Source: Nitrososphaerota archaeon (GTDB taxonomy: Archaea; Thermoproteota; Nitrososphaeria; Nitrososphaerales; JACPRH01). Taken from it: DNA of 64,000 nucleotides. The translations under genes and the position numbers were made by a program. This document shows positions 1-8,263 of the stretch, in pieces (position 1 is the first letter of the stretch; the number at the start of each line of letters is the position of its first letter). The stretch spans positions 23,437-87,436 of the forward strand of contig JACPRH010000041.1 of the NCBI GenBank assembly GCA_016190055.1. The letters are read 5' to 3'. Below the pieces are notes generated by a model. It was not told the DNA's origin. It saw nothing but the letters and a program-made list of their open reading frames with translations, and did not search any database.

Positions 1-287
1 CTGCTGAACAAATCACCTCCGCGGGACTGGTACTACTGGGACAATACACGCCTGTTGCCGCTAGCGATTACTGTGTAGGTACGAATCACGTTCTTCCTAC
101 CGGCGGCTCGGCTCGCCGGAGCTCCGGCCTCTCATCACTGGACTTCGTTAGACGAATGGATATTGTGGACTGCTCGAAACAGGGTCTTGAGGCTTTGCGC
201 GGCGCAGCTTCTCTTTTAGCCTCGTCCGAAGGGCTTTCAAACCACGCTTCAGCAATCAATGAACGGTTCAAAGGCGAATCAACCTAA
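1..287 (+). CDS. hisD: Histidinol dehydrogenase, C-terminal part (partial)
   Basis: The frame is open from base 3 to the TAA at 285-287 and is cut by the window start. It encodes about 94 C-terminal residues including GTNHVLPTGGSAR, the conserved HisD segment that follows the zinc and substrate region. HisD oxidises histidinol to histidine in two NAD-dependent steps, the last reactions of histidine synthesis. The stop overlaps the next start (TAATG), so the genes are probably translationally coupled. Identity rests on this motif and on the his operon context. The N-terminal two thirds lie outside the window. Confidence 0.9.
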   Translation, partial: AEQITSAGLVLLGQYTPVAASDYCVGTNHVLPTGGSARRSSGLSSLDFVRRMDIVDCSKQGLEALRGAASLLASSEGLSNHASAINERFKGEST

Positions 288-1486
288 TGCTCAGTGACAA
301 CTATCTAGCCGTCAACATGGATGGGCGGAAAGCCTACGTTCGCCGGGGCGCCATAGCCCCAATAAAAGAGGTCTCCACACTAATCTTCGACTGCGACGGC
401 GTACTCATCGATGCGCGGAACTCCTACAACCGATCTATCAGTCGAACCGTCTCATACCTATCCCAGAACCTGCTCAAGATGCCTATACCTGAACAAGCGA
501 TCTCAGAACAGGTAATCTACTCGTTCCGAAAAAGCGGTGGCTTCAACAACGACTGGGACGCTACTTGCGCTATCCTCCTTTATCTCTACACAAAGCTTCC
601 TCAACAGGCCTTGAACAACATCCAAACACTAGCCGAATCACAAGTCGATGGAAGCAGCTTGGTTGCTGACGCGTTCGAACGGACATCTGAGATTCGTCGT
701 AGCCTTCAACCTATAGATGCTGCGTCTGTGGACGATGCTGGCATTGAGAAGGATCTCCTGATGTTGGCGGAGAAGGCGGACAGCCGAGGTTTAGTCTCAA
801 TCGAGGAATCTCTCTCTAAGACAATCTCTACTGATGCGTTGAAGAGTTTCTCATGGATAATGTCGCACCCCGCCGCTGTTGGAGTAAGTTTAGTCACAAC
901 CGTATTCGAAGAGTTGTTTCTTGGCCCTGATCTCTTTCGTCGAAAATACGGTCTTCAGCCCCGCTTTATCACGGAAGGTGTCGGGCTTGTTGCTGACGAG
1001 AAGCCTGTGGTAAGCGAAGAAACTCTGCAGCTTCTGACGGAGCGGTTCGGCAAGTTAGCCTTAGGCATAGTGTCAGGGCGTTCTCAGCTGACCGCCGAGT
1101 ACACTTTGGGCACACGGTTGAAACGCTTCAACTCTGACCTAGTTGTCTTTGTCGAGGATGACATCTCGATCGCATTGAAAAACGGGGAGCTGGAGCAGGC
1201 TAAAGATTTCGGGAAGCCAAGTCCCTACGGGCTGTTGAAGGCTGAGAAGGCTGCTTCTAAATCAGGTCTGATTCTATACGTCGGGGATTCGAAGGAGGAT
1301 ATGCTTATGGTTGAGCGGGCGAACCGGGTATCTAACAGGTTCATCTCGAGCGGAGTTTATGGTTGCGCGAACTCTCCAACGGATCTGATAGACCTATTCA
1401 TGGATAATGATGTATATTTAGTAGCTGAATCGGTGAATGATCTATATAGACTCTTCAAGATGATTGGTGAGGGCGAAGTAAGGTAA
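287..1486 (+). CDS. HAD-superfamily phosphatase in the his operon (candidate histidinol-phosphate phosphatase)
   Basis: This 399-residue cytoplasmic protein has HAD motif I FDCDGVLID (D35 and D37), a motif II region GIVSGRS, and the C-terminal pair GKPSP (motif III lysine) and YVGDSKEDM (motif IV acidic residues). It lies between hisD and hisB, coupled to hisD by TAATG and 1 bp before hisB. The histidine pathway needs a histidinol-phosphate phosphatase, and none of the classical types is otherwise visible in this operon. The inference is that this protein fills that step. It is longer than ordinary small HAD phosphatases because of a large helical insert between motifs I and II (about residues 45-250). 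HAD specificity is hard to read from sequence. Confidence 0.75.
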   Translation: MLSDNYLAVNMDGRKAYVRRGAIAPIKEVSTLIFDCDGVLIDARNSYNRSISRTVSYLSQNLLKMPIPEQAISEQVIYSFRKSGGFNNDWDATCAILLYLYTKLPQQALNNIQTLAESQVDGSSLVADAFERTSEIRRSLQPIDAASVDDAGIEKDLLMLAEKADSRGLVSIEESLSKTISTDALKSFSWIMSHPAAVGVSLVTTVFEELFLGPDLFRRKYGLQPRFITEGVGLVADEKPVVSEETLQLLTERFGKLALGIVSGRSQLTAEYTLGTRLKRFNSDLVVFVEDDISIALKNGELEQAKDFGKPSPYGLLKAEKAASKSGLILYVGDSKEDMLMVERANRVSNRFISSGVYGCANSPTDLIDLFMDNDVYLVAESVNDLYRLFKMIGEGEVR

Positions 1487-1487
1487 G

Positions 1488-2063
1488 TTGAGAACCGCCA
1501 AAACAAAGCGGAAGACCTTGGAAACATCGATAACCGTAGAGGTGAACCTTGACGGTGAAGGAAGGAACCTATGCGAGACCGGAATCAAATACCTAGACCA
1601 CATGCTGACCACCCTCTCCAAACACAGCCTAATCGACCTAACCGTAAAGGCCACTGGAGATTTACGGCACCACGTAGTCGAAGACGTAGCAATCACCCTC
1701 GGAGAGACTATCTCTAAAGCACTTGAGGACAGAGCAGGCATAGTAAGATTCGGCTTCGCCTCTGTTCCAATGGATGATGCACTCGCAGCTGTAAGCCTCG
1801 ACTTGGTTAAACGACCCTACAGCGTAATCGATTTGAAACTGCAGCACGAAAGCATCGAAGATATGTTGAATGACGATATACAGCACTTCCTGCAATCCTT
1901 CACGCAATCATTAGAAGCCACCCTACACATACGAGCCGAGTACGGAGAAGACGATCACCACAAGGTCGAAGCTGCCTTCAAAACCCTCGCCCTATCCCTT
2001 CGACAGGCCATCACCGTTGATCCGCGAAGAAAAACCCCGCCAAGCGCAAAAGGCGTGATGTAA
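1488..2063 (+). CDS. hisB: Imidazoleglycerol-phosphate dehydratase
   Basis: The 191-residue length is normal for the monofunctional enzyme, which dehydrates imidazole glycerol phosphate to imidazole acetol phosphate. Both metal-binding signatures are present: LRHHVVED near residue 60 and EDDHHKVEAAFK near residue 158, which hold the paired manganese sites. KYLDHML near residue 33 is also typical. The start is TTG at 1488, immediately after the TAA of the HAD gene. It is part of the dense his operon, followed 4 bp later by hisH. It lacks the N-terminal phosphatase domain of enterobacterial HisB, consistent with a separate phosphatase upstream. Confidence 0.96.
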   Translation: MRTAKTKRKTLETSITVEVNLDGEGRNLCETGIKYLDHMLTTLSKHSLIDLTVKATGDLRHHVVEDVAITLGETISKALEDRAGIVRFGFASVPMDDALAAVSLDLVKRPYSVIDLKLQHESIEDMLNDDIQHFLQSFTQSLEATLHIRAEYGEDDHHKVEAAFKTLALSLRQAITVDPRRKTPPSAKGVM

Positions 2064-2067
2064 CCCC

Positions 2068-2673
2068 GTGACTAGAGTCGGTATAATCGATTATGGCGCA
2101 GGGAACCTCTTCAGCCTGAAAACAAGTCTGGAGCGACGCGGCGTAGTCGTAGAGATAACCGACCAATTCTCAAAACAGATGAACTTCGACGGCGTAATTC
2201 TCCCCGGAGTAGGAAACTTCGGCGCCGCAACCAAGACACTAGAACCCTCAAAGGAAGAACTGGTTTCAGCAGTCAAGTCAGGGCTCCCCTTCCTCGGAAT
2301 CTGTCTAGGCGCGCAGCTAATCTTCAAGAGAAGCGAAGAGGACGAGGGCGAAGGATTAGCTTTTCTCGACGGCGAGGTGGTGCGGCTTCCCAAATCCGTC
2401 AAGGTTCCCCACATGGGCTGGAACAACTTAGAGATCGCTAAGCGCGGCGAGCTTCTGAAGGACGTCGAGGATAACTCATGGGTGTACTTCGTTCACTCTT
2501 ACTATCCAAAGACCACCGACAATGCAGCAGTAGCCGCGATCTCCGACTATGGAGTCAAGTTTCCAGCAGTAATAGCTAAGAAGAACATCTTCGGAACCCA
2601 GTTTCACCCCGAAAAGTCAGGACCAGTAGGCGCCGTAATCCTGAACAACTTCATCGAAATCTGCAGAAGCTGA
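2068..2673 (+). CDS. hisH: Imidazole glycerol phosphate synthase, glutaminase subunit
   Basis: This 201-residue class I glutamine amidotransferase has the nucleophile C79 in LGICLGAQ, the catalytic H180 and E182 in TQFHPEKSG, and the N-terminal YGAGNLFSL signature of HisH. It hydrolyses glutamine and channels ammonia to HisF, which is encoded two genes downstream. The start is GTG at 2068, 4 bp after the hisB stop. The order hisB-hisH-hisA-hisF-hisI is common in prokaryotes. Confidence 0.96.
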   Translation: MTRVGIIDYGAGNLFSLKTSLERRGVVVEITDQFSKQMNFDGVILPGVGNFGAATKTLEPSKEELVSAVKSGLPFLGICLGAQLIFKRSEEDEGEGLAFLDGEVVRLPKSVKVPHMGWNNLEIAKRGELLKDVEDNSWVYFVHSYYPKTTDNAAVAAISDYGVKFPAVIAKKNIFGTQFHPEKSGPVGAVILNNFIEICRS

Positions 2674-2681
2674 TGATGTGA

Positions 2682-3401
2682 ATGGAGATTATTCCCTCTA
2701 TCGATCTATACGGAGGCAAAGTTGTCCGTTTCGTAAAAGGCGATCCGAAGACCGCTACAATCTACAGCGACGATCCGGTGAAGACCGCTGAAAAATGGGC
2801 ACAGGAAGGAGCACACGCTATACATGTCGTGGATCTAGACTCTGCGCTGGGGACTGGAACCAATAACCGGGAATACATTTCGAAGATAACTGAAGCTGTC
2901 ACCATACCTATTCAGGTAGGTGGCGGAATCCGGGACTTCCAATACGCCTCCTCGCTCTTGAAACAAGGCGTCTCGCGAATAGTAGTAGGCACCCTCGCCT
3001 TCAAGGACCCTGCCGTAGTGAAGAAGATGACGGACTCCTTTGGGCACGAAAAAGTAGCAGTAGCCCTAGACTATGTTGGTGATAATGTAGTCGTCCGAGG
3101 CTGGACAACCTCTACAGGTATCTCAATTCAAGATGCAGTAACAAAGTTTCAGAACCTAGGCGCCAACATCTTCCTGATGACCTCGGTGGAACGCGACGGA
3201 ACCCTAATCGGGCCAGACTACCACACACTCAGAAACGTACTGAACACTTCGCCGGTAAAAATCATCGCAAGCGGCGGCATCAGCAGCCTACATGATCTGG
3301 TTCACCTCAAAGAGATAGGCGTTTACGGAGCCATAATCGGCAAAGCTCTATACGAAAAGAAACTCACACTGAAAGACGCTGTTCGGGCAACCAACAAATG
3401 A
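2682..3401 (+). CDS. hisA: ProFAR isomerase (phosphoribosylformimino-AICAR-P isomerase)
   Basis: This 239-residue TIM barrel begins IPSIDLYGGKVVRFVKGD. The catalytic aspartate is in the first strand (SIDL), the second is in SALGTG...VDLD, and the phosphate-binding segments are VGGGIRD and ASGGISS. It catalyses the Amadori rearrangement of ProFAR to PRFAR. In some archaea and actinobacteria HisA also serves tryptophan synthesis (PriA), which sequence alone cannot settle. The ATG at 2682 follows the hisH stop by 8 bp. The 50-bp gap before hisF is the widest in the operon. Confidence 0.95.
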   Translation: MEIIPSIDLYGGKVVRFVKGDPKTATIYSDDPVKTAEKWAQEGAHAIHVVDLDSALGTGTNNREYISKITEAVTIPIQVGGGIRDFQYASSLLKQGVSRIVVGTLAFKDPAVVKKMTDSFGHEKVAVALDYVGDNVVVRGWTTSTGISIQDAVTKFQNLGANIFLMTSVERDGTLIGPDYHTLRNVLNTSPVKIIASGGISSLHDLVHLKEIGVYGAIIGKALYEKKLTLKDAVRATNK

Positions 3402-3451
3402 TAGACAAGCAAATAGGTATGAATCAAGAAAGGTAGGTAGGTAGTTAGAAG

Positions 3452-4255
3452 TTGCCTCTGGCGAAACGAATCATTCCCTGTCTTGATGTAAATCACGGAA
3501 AGGTTGTGAAAGGTATTCACTTCCAGAACCTGCGGGATGCAGGCGACCCCGCCCCATTAGCAAAGAGATACTGTGATGAAGGCGCTGATGAACTGGTCTT
3601 CCTCGACATCACTGCTTCTCCGGAGAAACGCAAGATCCTTGAGAAAATGGTCAAGAAGGTTGCGATGGTTCTAGATATACCGTTCACAGTCGGCGGCGGC
3701 ATCAGCAGCCTTGAAGATGCTCGACTTGTGCTTCAAAACGGTGCTGACAAGGTTTCCGTAAACACAGCAGCAGTCAAAGATCCCGAACTTGTAACACGGC
3801 TGTCAGATAAGTTCGGAGGGCAATGCGTCGTAGTCGCGGTGGATGCGAAACGGCGGTTTGACTCGCTTCAAGATCGCATCACCACCGAAGAGGACGGGTC
3901 AAGCTTCTGGTTCGAAGTCCATACATACGGTGGTTCCCGCCCGACGGGGCTGGATGCGGTGGCTTGGGCTAAGCAGGCTGAAAAGATGGGTGCAGGCGAG
4001 ATTCTTCTCACATCGATAGATAAGGATGGAACTGAGAGCGGTTACGATCTGCCGTTAACTCGCTTGGTCTCGGAGAAAGTGTCTATCCCGGTGATCGCGA
4101 GTGGCGGATGCGGGACTGCTGAGCATATATTGGATGTTTTTCAGAAGGGTGGCGCTGATGCAGCTTTGGCCGCCTCAATATTCCACTACGAAACCTATTC
4201 AGTTACAGATGTCAAAAAATATCTTAGAAGTAGAGCGGTGACTGTGAGACTTTGA
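3452..4255 (+). CDS. hisF: Imidazole glycerol phosphate synthase, cyclase subunit
   Basis: This 267-residue TIM barrel starts [20 protein letters not shown], with catalytic D12; the second acid lies in VVAVDAK. The phosphate loops are [12 protein letters not shown] and [10 protein letters not shown]. Together with HisH it makes imidazole glycerol phosphate and AICAR. The start is TTG at 3452. An upstream run of AGGTAGGTAGGTAG is unusual: it is a short tetranucleotide repeat lying where the ribosome binding site is expected. The stop overlaps the hisI start (TTGA). Confidence 0.96.
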   Translation: MPLAKRIIPCLDVNHGKVVKGIHFQNLRDAGDPAPLAKRYCDEGADELVFLDITASPEKRKILEKMVKKVAMVLDIPFTVGGGISSLEDARLVLQNGADKVSVNTAAVKDPELVTRLSDKFGGQCVVVAVDAKRRFDSLQDRITTEEDGSSFWFEVHTYGGSRPTGLDAVAWAKQAEKMGAGEILLTSIDKDGTESGYDLPLTRLVSEKVSIPVIASGGCGTAEHILDVFQKGGADAALAASIFHYETYSVTDVKKYLRSRAVTVRL

Positions 4256-4584
4256 AGGAACTCAAAATCGACTCTATAGACTTCAAGAAAGGCGACGGCC
4301 TAGTACCTGTAGTGGTGCAGGACGCTGAGAAACAGGATGTGCTGATGGTCGCATACGCTAATCGAGAAGCAATCGAGCTGACTATGAAAACAGGTTATGC
4401 GCACTACTGGAGCCGCTCACGCCAATCACTGTGGAAGAAAGGCGAAACCTCAGGTCATCTGCAGAAGGTGCGCGAAGTCCTGATAGACTGCGACCAAGAT
4501 ACTGTACTCTACGTCATAGATCAAACCGGTGTAGCATGCCACACCGGAGAAAGAAGCTGCTTCCACAACAAGCTAGTACAGTAG
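4252..4584 (+). CDS. hisI: Phosphoribosyl-AMP cyclohydrolase
   Basis: This 110-residue protein has the complete metal-binding signature of His[20 protein letters not shown], then CDQDT (zinc and magnesium ligands) and [10 protein letters not shown] at the C-terminus. It opens the adenine ring of phosphoribosyl-AMP. The TTG start at 4252 overlaps the hisF stop. It is not fused to HisE (phosphoribosyl-ATP pyrophosphohydrolase) and no hisE follows, so hisE and hisG must be upstream or elsewhere. This is the last gene of the operon; the next gene is convergent. Confidence 0.95.
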   Translation: MKELKIDSIDFKKGDGLVPVVVQDAEKQDVLMVAYANREAIELTMKTGYAHYWSRSRQSLWKKGETSGHLQKVREVLIDCDQDTVLYVIDQTGVACHTGERSCFHNKLVQ

Positions 4585-4613
4585 TAGCTTACTTGGTTGC
4601 TTTACTTTTGTCG

Positions 4614-4628
4614 TAGGCGAGAAGCCTA
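4614..4628. terminator. Small hairpin between convergent genes
   Basis: TAGGC-GAGAA-GCCTA forms a 5-bp stem between the end of hisI and the end of the convergent OB-fold gene, preceded by a T-rich stretch (TTTACTTTTG). It could end transcription from the left. The short stem makes this weak. Confidence 0.25.
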
Positions 4629-4638
4629 TTCGCTAAGC

Positions 4639-4929
4639 TTACTCTGTTACTTCGATTGTACCGTATCGCCCGACGTTCAGCCGGACTTCTCCACGGTAGC
4701 TGTTCGTGTATCCGTTAGCGATCTTTACTCTTGAGCCGACCTTGACTTGATCAATTTGATCGTCCCAGAGTGAGACCTTGATTGAGCCTGTTCCGTCGTT
4801 CAGCATGGCATCAGCGACTCTAGCCTTGCCTCCAGTTCGAAGAGTAACTTCCCTAGTGTCAGATATCTCAGTAATTTCACCTTCGACATCTACACGGCGC
4901 ATGCCGTCTCTCAATTCACTAACCTTCAA
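4639..4929 (-). CDS. RPA-like OB-fold single-stranded nucleic-acid-binding protein
   Basis: The protein has 96 residues. The whole chain fits a single OB fold: VDVEGEITEISDTREV (strands 1-2), ADAMLNDGTGSIKVSLWDDQ (the RPA/aspartyl-tRNA-synthetase type strand 3 with the characteristic LxDGTGxIxxxLWxD), then VGSRVKIANGYTNSYRGEVRLNVGRYG. This pattern is typical of small archaeal SSB/RPA-related proteins that bind single-stranded DNA. It lacks the acidic C-terminal tail of bacterial SSB. It is monocistronic and convergent with hisI. A TATA box lies about 40 bp upstream of the ATG. Confidence 0.85.
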   Translation of the reverse strand: MKVSELRDGMRRVDVEGEITEISDTREVTLRTGGKARVADAMLNDGTGSIKVSLWDDQIDQVKVGSRVKIANGYTNSYRGEVRLNVGRYGTIEVTE

Positions 4930-4965
4930 ACCTTAACATTCCTCAAACCCAGAGTTTAAACAATG

Positions 4966-4976
4966 GGATATATAAC
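4966..4976 (-). promoter_or_regulatory. TATA box for the OB-fold gene
   Basis: On the minus strand GTTATATATCC lies about 40 bp upstream of the ATG at 4929, giving a predicted transcript start about 12-15 nt before the start codon. Confidence 0.5.
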
Positions 4977-5162
4977 TATACAGTCTCTGAGTTATGTTAA
5001 CTTTGCGGTTTAAGAACAAAGTTGCGGGACAAAAATTACATAAATCAAAACAGGTTGATCCAACAAAACCGCAAGCATAGTTAGCCTGCTCAGACGCTGC
5101 TAGCCATAAAGATGGAGAGAAAGGATGATTAGCAACTGTGTTCCAGCTGATTCAGAGCTGGC

Positions 5163-5396
5163 ATGGCTAAACGCAGAGAAGTTATTCAGCTAATAGGGAT
5201 AGACTGCTATGTTTGCAAGATCCCAATCGAAAAGACTATTGGAACGATGAAAGGAGTAATTGGGATACACATCAACCCTCTAACATCCAAAGCACTTGTC
5301 GAATATGACACAGACATAATAGATCTGCCAGCCATTAAGAAGGCGATTCTCAAAGCAGGCTACAAAGTCATGGGAACACCTGAAAATATGATGTAG
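5163..5396 (+). CDS. Heavy-metal-associated (HMA-fold) small metal-binding protein
   Basis: The protein has 77 residues. The ferredoxin-like HMA pattern is visible: VIQLIGIDCYVCKIPIEKTI, with C18 and C21 as a CxxC pair at the metal site, then GVIGIHINPLTSKALVEYD and AIKKAILKAGYKV. Such proteins bind copper, zinc or mercury and act as chaperones or as domains of P-type ATPases. Here it stands alone, with no ATPase next to it. A small inverted repeat (CCAGCT...AGCTGG, 5141-5159) sits just upstream of the ATG and could hide or expose the start. The metal is unknown. Confidence 0.75.
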   Translation: MAKRREVIQLIGIDCYVCKIPIEKTIGTMKGVIGIHINPLTSKALVEYDTDIIDLPAIKKAILKAGYKVMGTPENMM

Positions 5397-5462
5397 ACTT
5401 TTAGATTCACCTCTGCACATCTTTAAGAATTAATACTCCGCAAAATCTACCTCGCACAGACG

Positions 5463-6464
5463 ATGCTCCCGATTAACCTGACCATAGTGGCTCTTCTTTC
5501 CTTCGCAATCCCGTTTATTGCGACGCTCATACTTACCCCTCTCTTAATCAAAACCTTAACCAAACGCGGCGGACTCGTCCAAGACTATCACAAAGCGAAC
5601 AAACCCTTAGTTCCTAAACCGGGGGGTCCAGCTATCATCATATCGCTTCTCCTCGGTGAAGCGGTTGTTTACCTTGCAACCGGGAGCACAGGCGTCTTGG
5701 CGCTACTTCTAGTAACCGGCATCGCAGGCGCAATCGGTCTCATAGACGATATTTACACGTTAAGCGGAGCCTTGAAGCCTGCGCTTCTCATCTTAGGATC
5801 GCTCCCAATTCTCCTTCTAGACGCCTACAGCTTCCACCCGGAGTTTCCGCTCTTCGGAGCGGTAAGACTCTCAATCATCTACCCACTCATACTGCTAATC
5901 GCTATCCCGGTTACTTCAAACACCGTTAACACAATCGATGTTCTGAACGGAGTAGTCAGCGGCTTCATCATAATCATCTCTATACCTCTGATGTTCGCAA
6001 TGCTTCTCAAAGGCGAGACTACCATCGCCTTGGCCACGCTACCCATTATAGCTTCCTCACTTGCCTTCTATGTCTTCCACCGCTTCCCCTCCAAGATATT
6101 TCCAGGCGACTCGGGGAGTCTCACTCTCGGAGCCCTCTACGGCGGCTTAGCTATCGTTGGCGGAGTCGAAGTAGTAGGGATAGTTGCTCTGCTCCCCGCT
6201 ATACTAAACTCGTTTTTCTTCCTGTCAAGCGTCAGACGGTTTGTGGAGCATCGAAAAATCAAGCAGCGTCCAACCAAACTCCTTGAAGGAGACAGGTTAG
6301 CTGCTTCGAGGAACGGCTCAGCTCCTGTAACTTTGGTGCGTATGCTTCTTGCCGATGGACCGTTGACGGAGCAACAGGTCGCACGAGAAATCTTTAAGCT
6401 AGCTGCCTTCTCCTCGCTTCTAGCCGTTATCACTGCTATTCTAACATGGGGTGTACCGCTTTGA
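5463..6464 (+). CDS. Glycosyltransferase family 4, polyprenyl-phosphate HexNAc-1-phosphate transferase (MraY/WecA/AglH-like)
   Basis: This 333-residue polytopic membrane protein has about ten hydrophobic helices. The diagnostic acidic motifs are present: GLIDDIYTLSG near residue 95 (the DD pair binds magnesium), NTIDVLNGV near residue 160, and FPGDSGSLTLG near residue 218. It transfers sugar-1-phosphate from a UDP-sugar to a lipid phosphate on the cytoplasmic face, the first step of glycan assembly. In archaea this usually starts N-glycosylation (AglH type). It opens the glycan gene region and overlaps the next small gene by 19 bp. The exact sugar is not readable. Confidence 0.88.
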   Translation: MLPINLTIVALLSFAIPFIATLILTPLLIKTLTKRGGLVQDYHKANKPLVPKPGGPAIIISLLLGEAVVYLATGSTGVLALLLVTGIAGAIGLIDDIYTLSGALKPALLILGSLPILLLDAYSFHPEFPLFGAVRLSIIYPLILLIAIPVTSNTVNTIDVLNGVVSGFIIIISIPLMFAMLLKGETTIALATLPIIASSLAFYVFHRFPSKIFPGDSGSLTLGALYGGLAIVGGVEVVGIVALLPAILNSFFFLSSVRRFVEHRKIKQRPTKLLEGDRLAASRNGSAPVTLVRMLLADGPLTEQQVAREIFKLAAFSSLLAVITAILTWGVPL

Positions 6465-6715
6465 GCTTACGCACATTCCCGCTACTGGTGTTGATCACTG
6501 CGACATGGCTACTGATATTTGTAGGCTCCTATGTGATATTCAAGATCATTGTGCCGCTCCCAGAGATATATCCCGGTTTCTTAGGTCAAATTCTGACTGA
6601 GATAATCAAGGTCGCATTATCCGGGGTAATGACCTTCCTGTGGCTCTACGCGATGTGGAAGCTCCGAAACTTCTATGTTCACAGACGCCTTCTCTCACGT
6701 AGCGAAGACGAGTAA
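6446..6715 (+). CDS. Small two-helix membrane protein
   Basis: The protein has 89 residues with two clear hydrophobic helices (about residues 10-34 and 46-70) and a basic then acidic C-terminus (HRRLLSRSEDE). It overlaps the GT4 gene by 19 bp in another frame, so the two are probably co-translated and it may assist or stabilise the transferase. I do not recognise a family. Confidence 0.65.
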   Translation: MGCTALSLRTFPLLVLITATWLLIFVGSYVIFKIIVPLPEIYPGFLGQILTEIIKVALSGVMTFLWLYAMWKLRNFYVHRRLLSRSEDE

Positions 6716-6767
6716 ATTAACTTCAAACAAGAAAGACTCTTCTGCTTAGTTGCTCTTCTTGTCGCTG

Positions 6768-7268
6768 TTACTCTAAGTGTTTCTCCCATTCGTTCTTCTT
6801 TCTGTCATACTCTGCACGGTTGTAGGCTGGTTTGGCGGGAACCCCCATTACCACTGTCTCTGGAGGTACGTCTTTCGTCACCACCGACCCCATTGCGACT
6901 ACTGCTCTTCTCCCGATCTTTACGCCGCTGACAATCACCGATCTGGCGCCTATCACGGCTTCATCCTCAACTGTTACTCCTTCAAGCCGGCTGCTCATTG
7001 GATACCGGTCGTTGGTTAAGACTGCCGCAGGGCCGATGAAGACGTTTCGACCGATAACTGACAGCGGCGGAATGTACGCCATACCCGCTATGCGGGTGCC
7101 GCTTCCGACAACAGTCTTGTAATCAACGTGGGCAAGTGAGCCGATAGACACGTTATCACCGATATCAGCGCCGTCACCAACATAGGCGAAGTGCCAGATC
7201 TTCACATCTCTACCGAGCTTCACATTTTTCCCTAAATGGTAGAATATTCCGTCCTTCTCTTGAGGCAT
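6768..7268 (-). CDS. Left-handed beta-helix N-acetyltransferase (WbpD-like)
   Basis: This 166-residue protein is built of hexapeptide repeats: VGDGADIGDNVSIGSLAHV, IGRNVFIGPAAVLTND, VEDEAVIGARSVIVSG, IGRRAVVAMGSVVTKDV. The ending VPAKP is typical of sugar O- or N-acetyltransferases that use acetyl-CoA as trimers. The best parallel is WbpD, which acetylates the 3-amino group of a UDP-2,3-diamino uronic acid. The neighbouring WbpB-like dehydrogenase on the same strand supports this. No WbpE-like aminotransferase is visible, so the pathway is incomplete here. Confidence 0.82.
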   Translation of the reverse strand: MPQEKDGIFYHLGKNVKLGRDVKIWHFAYVGDGADIGDNVSIGSLAHVDYKTVVGSGTRIAGMAYIPPLSVIGRNVFIGPAAVLTNDRYPMSSRLEGVTVEDEAVIGARSVIVSGVKIGRRAVVAMGSVVTKDVPPETVVMGVPAKPAYNRAEYDRKKNEWEKHLE

Positions 7269-7319
7269 AACTGACTACTGGATGTAGCGTTATTTTAATG
7301 CTACCGCGCGTCTGGCTGG

Positions 7320-8255
7320 CTAAATGTCTAGGTAGATTGGAGAACCTGATTGACTGGAAACTAGCGCGGCCTCAGCGATCTTTGTTGTGTTCACTGCGTC
7401 TTGACCTGTTACGAGCGGCTGTCGATCCTTATCTATGCATTCGATGAAGCTCTGCAGCTCTTTCTTTAATGGCTCCTGCACCTCGTGCCGCGGGCTCCTT
7501 GAACCTTCAGCATCATCTATTACTATGCTTTGAGCCACGAAGTCGACTGTGGCGACACCGCCTGTGCAGACTGTTACTAGTTGCCGCATCCGTTTAGGAG
7601 TCACCCAGTTAGATGTTATGAACGCTGTCTTCTGCTTGTCGAAGCCAAGGATTATGGTTGCGAAATCCTCATGGTTGCTCAGAACTTGACCGGTTCTGGC
7701 GAACACCATCTTAGGCTCAGACTCGAAGACCCAGCGTGCAGTATCAATATCGTGGACCGATGTATCCAGTACGATGCCTACATCCTGGATTCTTCCAGAC
7801 CACTTGTTCTCTCGATGGAACTCTAGGAGCAGAGGCTCACCGATGGAGCCACCTTTCAACACATTCTTTAGCTCGGTCACCGCCGGGTTGAAACGCTCGA
7901 TATATCCTGAAGTTAACTTTACTTTATGCTTAGCCGCCAGCGCAACCAGCTTCTCGCCTTCGCTGGATGAAGCGGTCAACGGTTTTTCGACGAAGGTGTT
8001 TACTCCTTTGCTGATTGTTTTCTCAGCCACCGCGTAGTGGGTTGACGTAGGGGTGCAGATATCGACTCCGTCGAGACGTTCGCTGTTGAGAAGAGCATCA
8101 GGCGAATTGTAGCCTTTCACTCCGTACTTCTTCTCATACTCCTCTACTCTTGCCTGATCGACATCGCAGAATGCGACGAGAGCTCCAATCTCGTAGAGGA
8201 CGCGTAGATGGTTCTTACCCCATCCGCCGGTTCCGATCACAGCCATTCTTGCCAT
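7320..8255 (-). CDS. Gfo/Idh/MocA-family sugar dehydrogenase (WbpB-like)
   Basis: The protein has 311 residues. The Rossmann nucleotide-binding motif GTGGWGKNH is at residues 8-16, DICTPTSTH near residue 69 contacts NAD, and VEKPLT near residue 91 is the family signature with the catalytic lysine. The second domain is the usual alpha/beta substrate domain. It probably oxidises C3 of a nucleotide sugar. It sits 8 bp downstream of the nucleotide-sugar-dehydrogenase-like gene and 51 bp upstream of the acetyltransferase, forming a three-gene leftward operon for a modified uronic acid. Confidence 0.85.
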   Translation of the reverse strand: MARMAVIGTGGWGKNHLRVLYEIGALVAFCDVDQARVEEYEKKYGVKGYNSPDALLNSERLDGVDICTPTSTHYAVAEKTISKGVNTFVEKPLTASSSEGEKLVALAAKHKVKLTSGYIERFNPAVTELKNVLKGGSIGEPLLLEFHRENKWSGRIQDVGIVLDTSVHDIDTARWVFESEPKMVFARTGQVLSNHEDFATIILGFDKQKTAFITSNWVTPKRMRQLVTVCTGGVATVDFVAQSIVIDDAEGSRSPRHEVQEPLKKELQSFIECIDKDRQPLVTGQDAVNTTKIAEAALVSSQSGSPIYLDI

Positions 8256-8263
8256 CTAATTCT

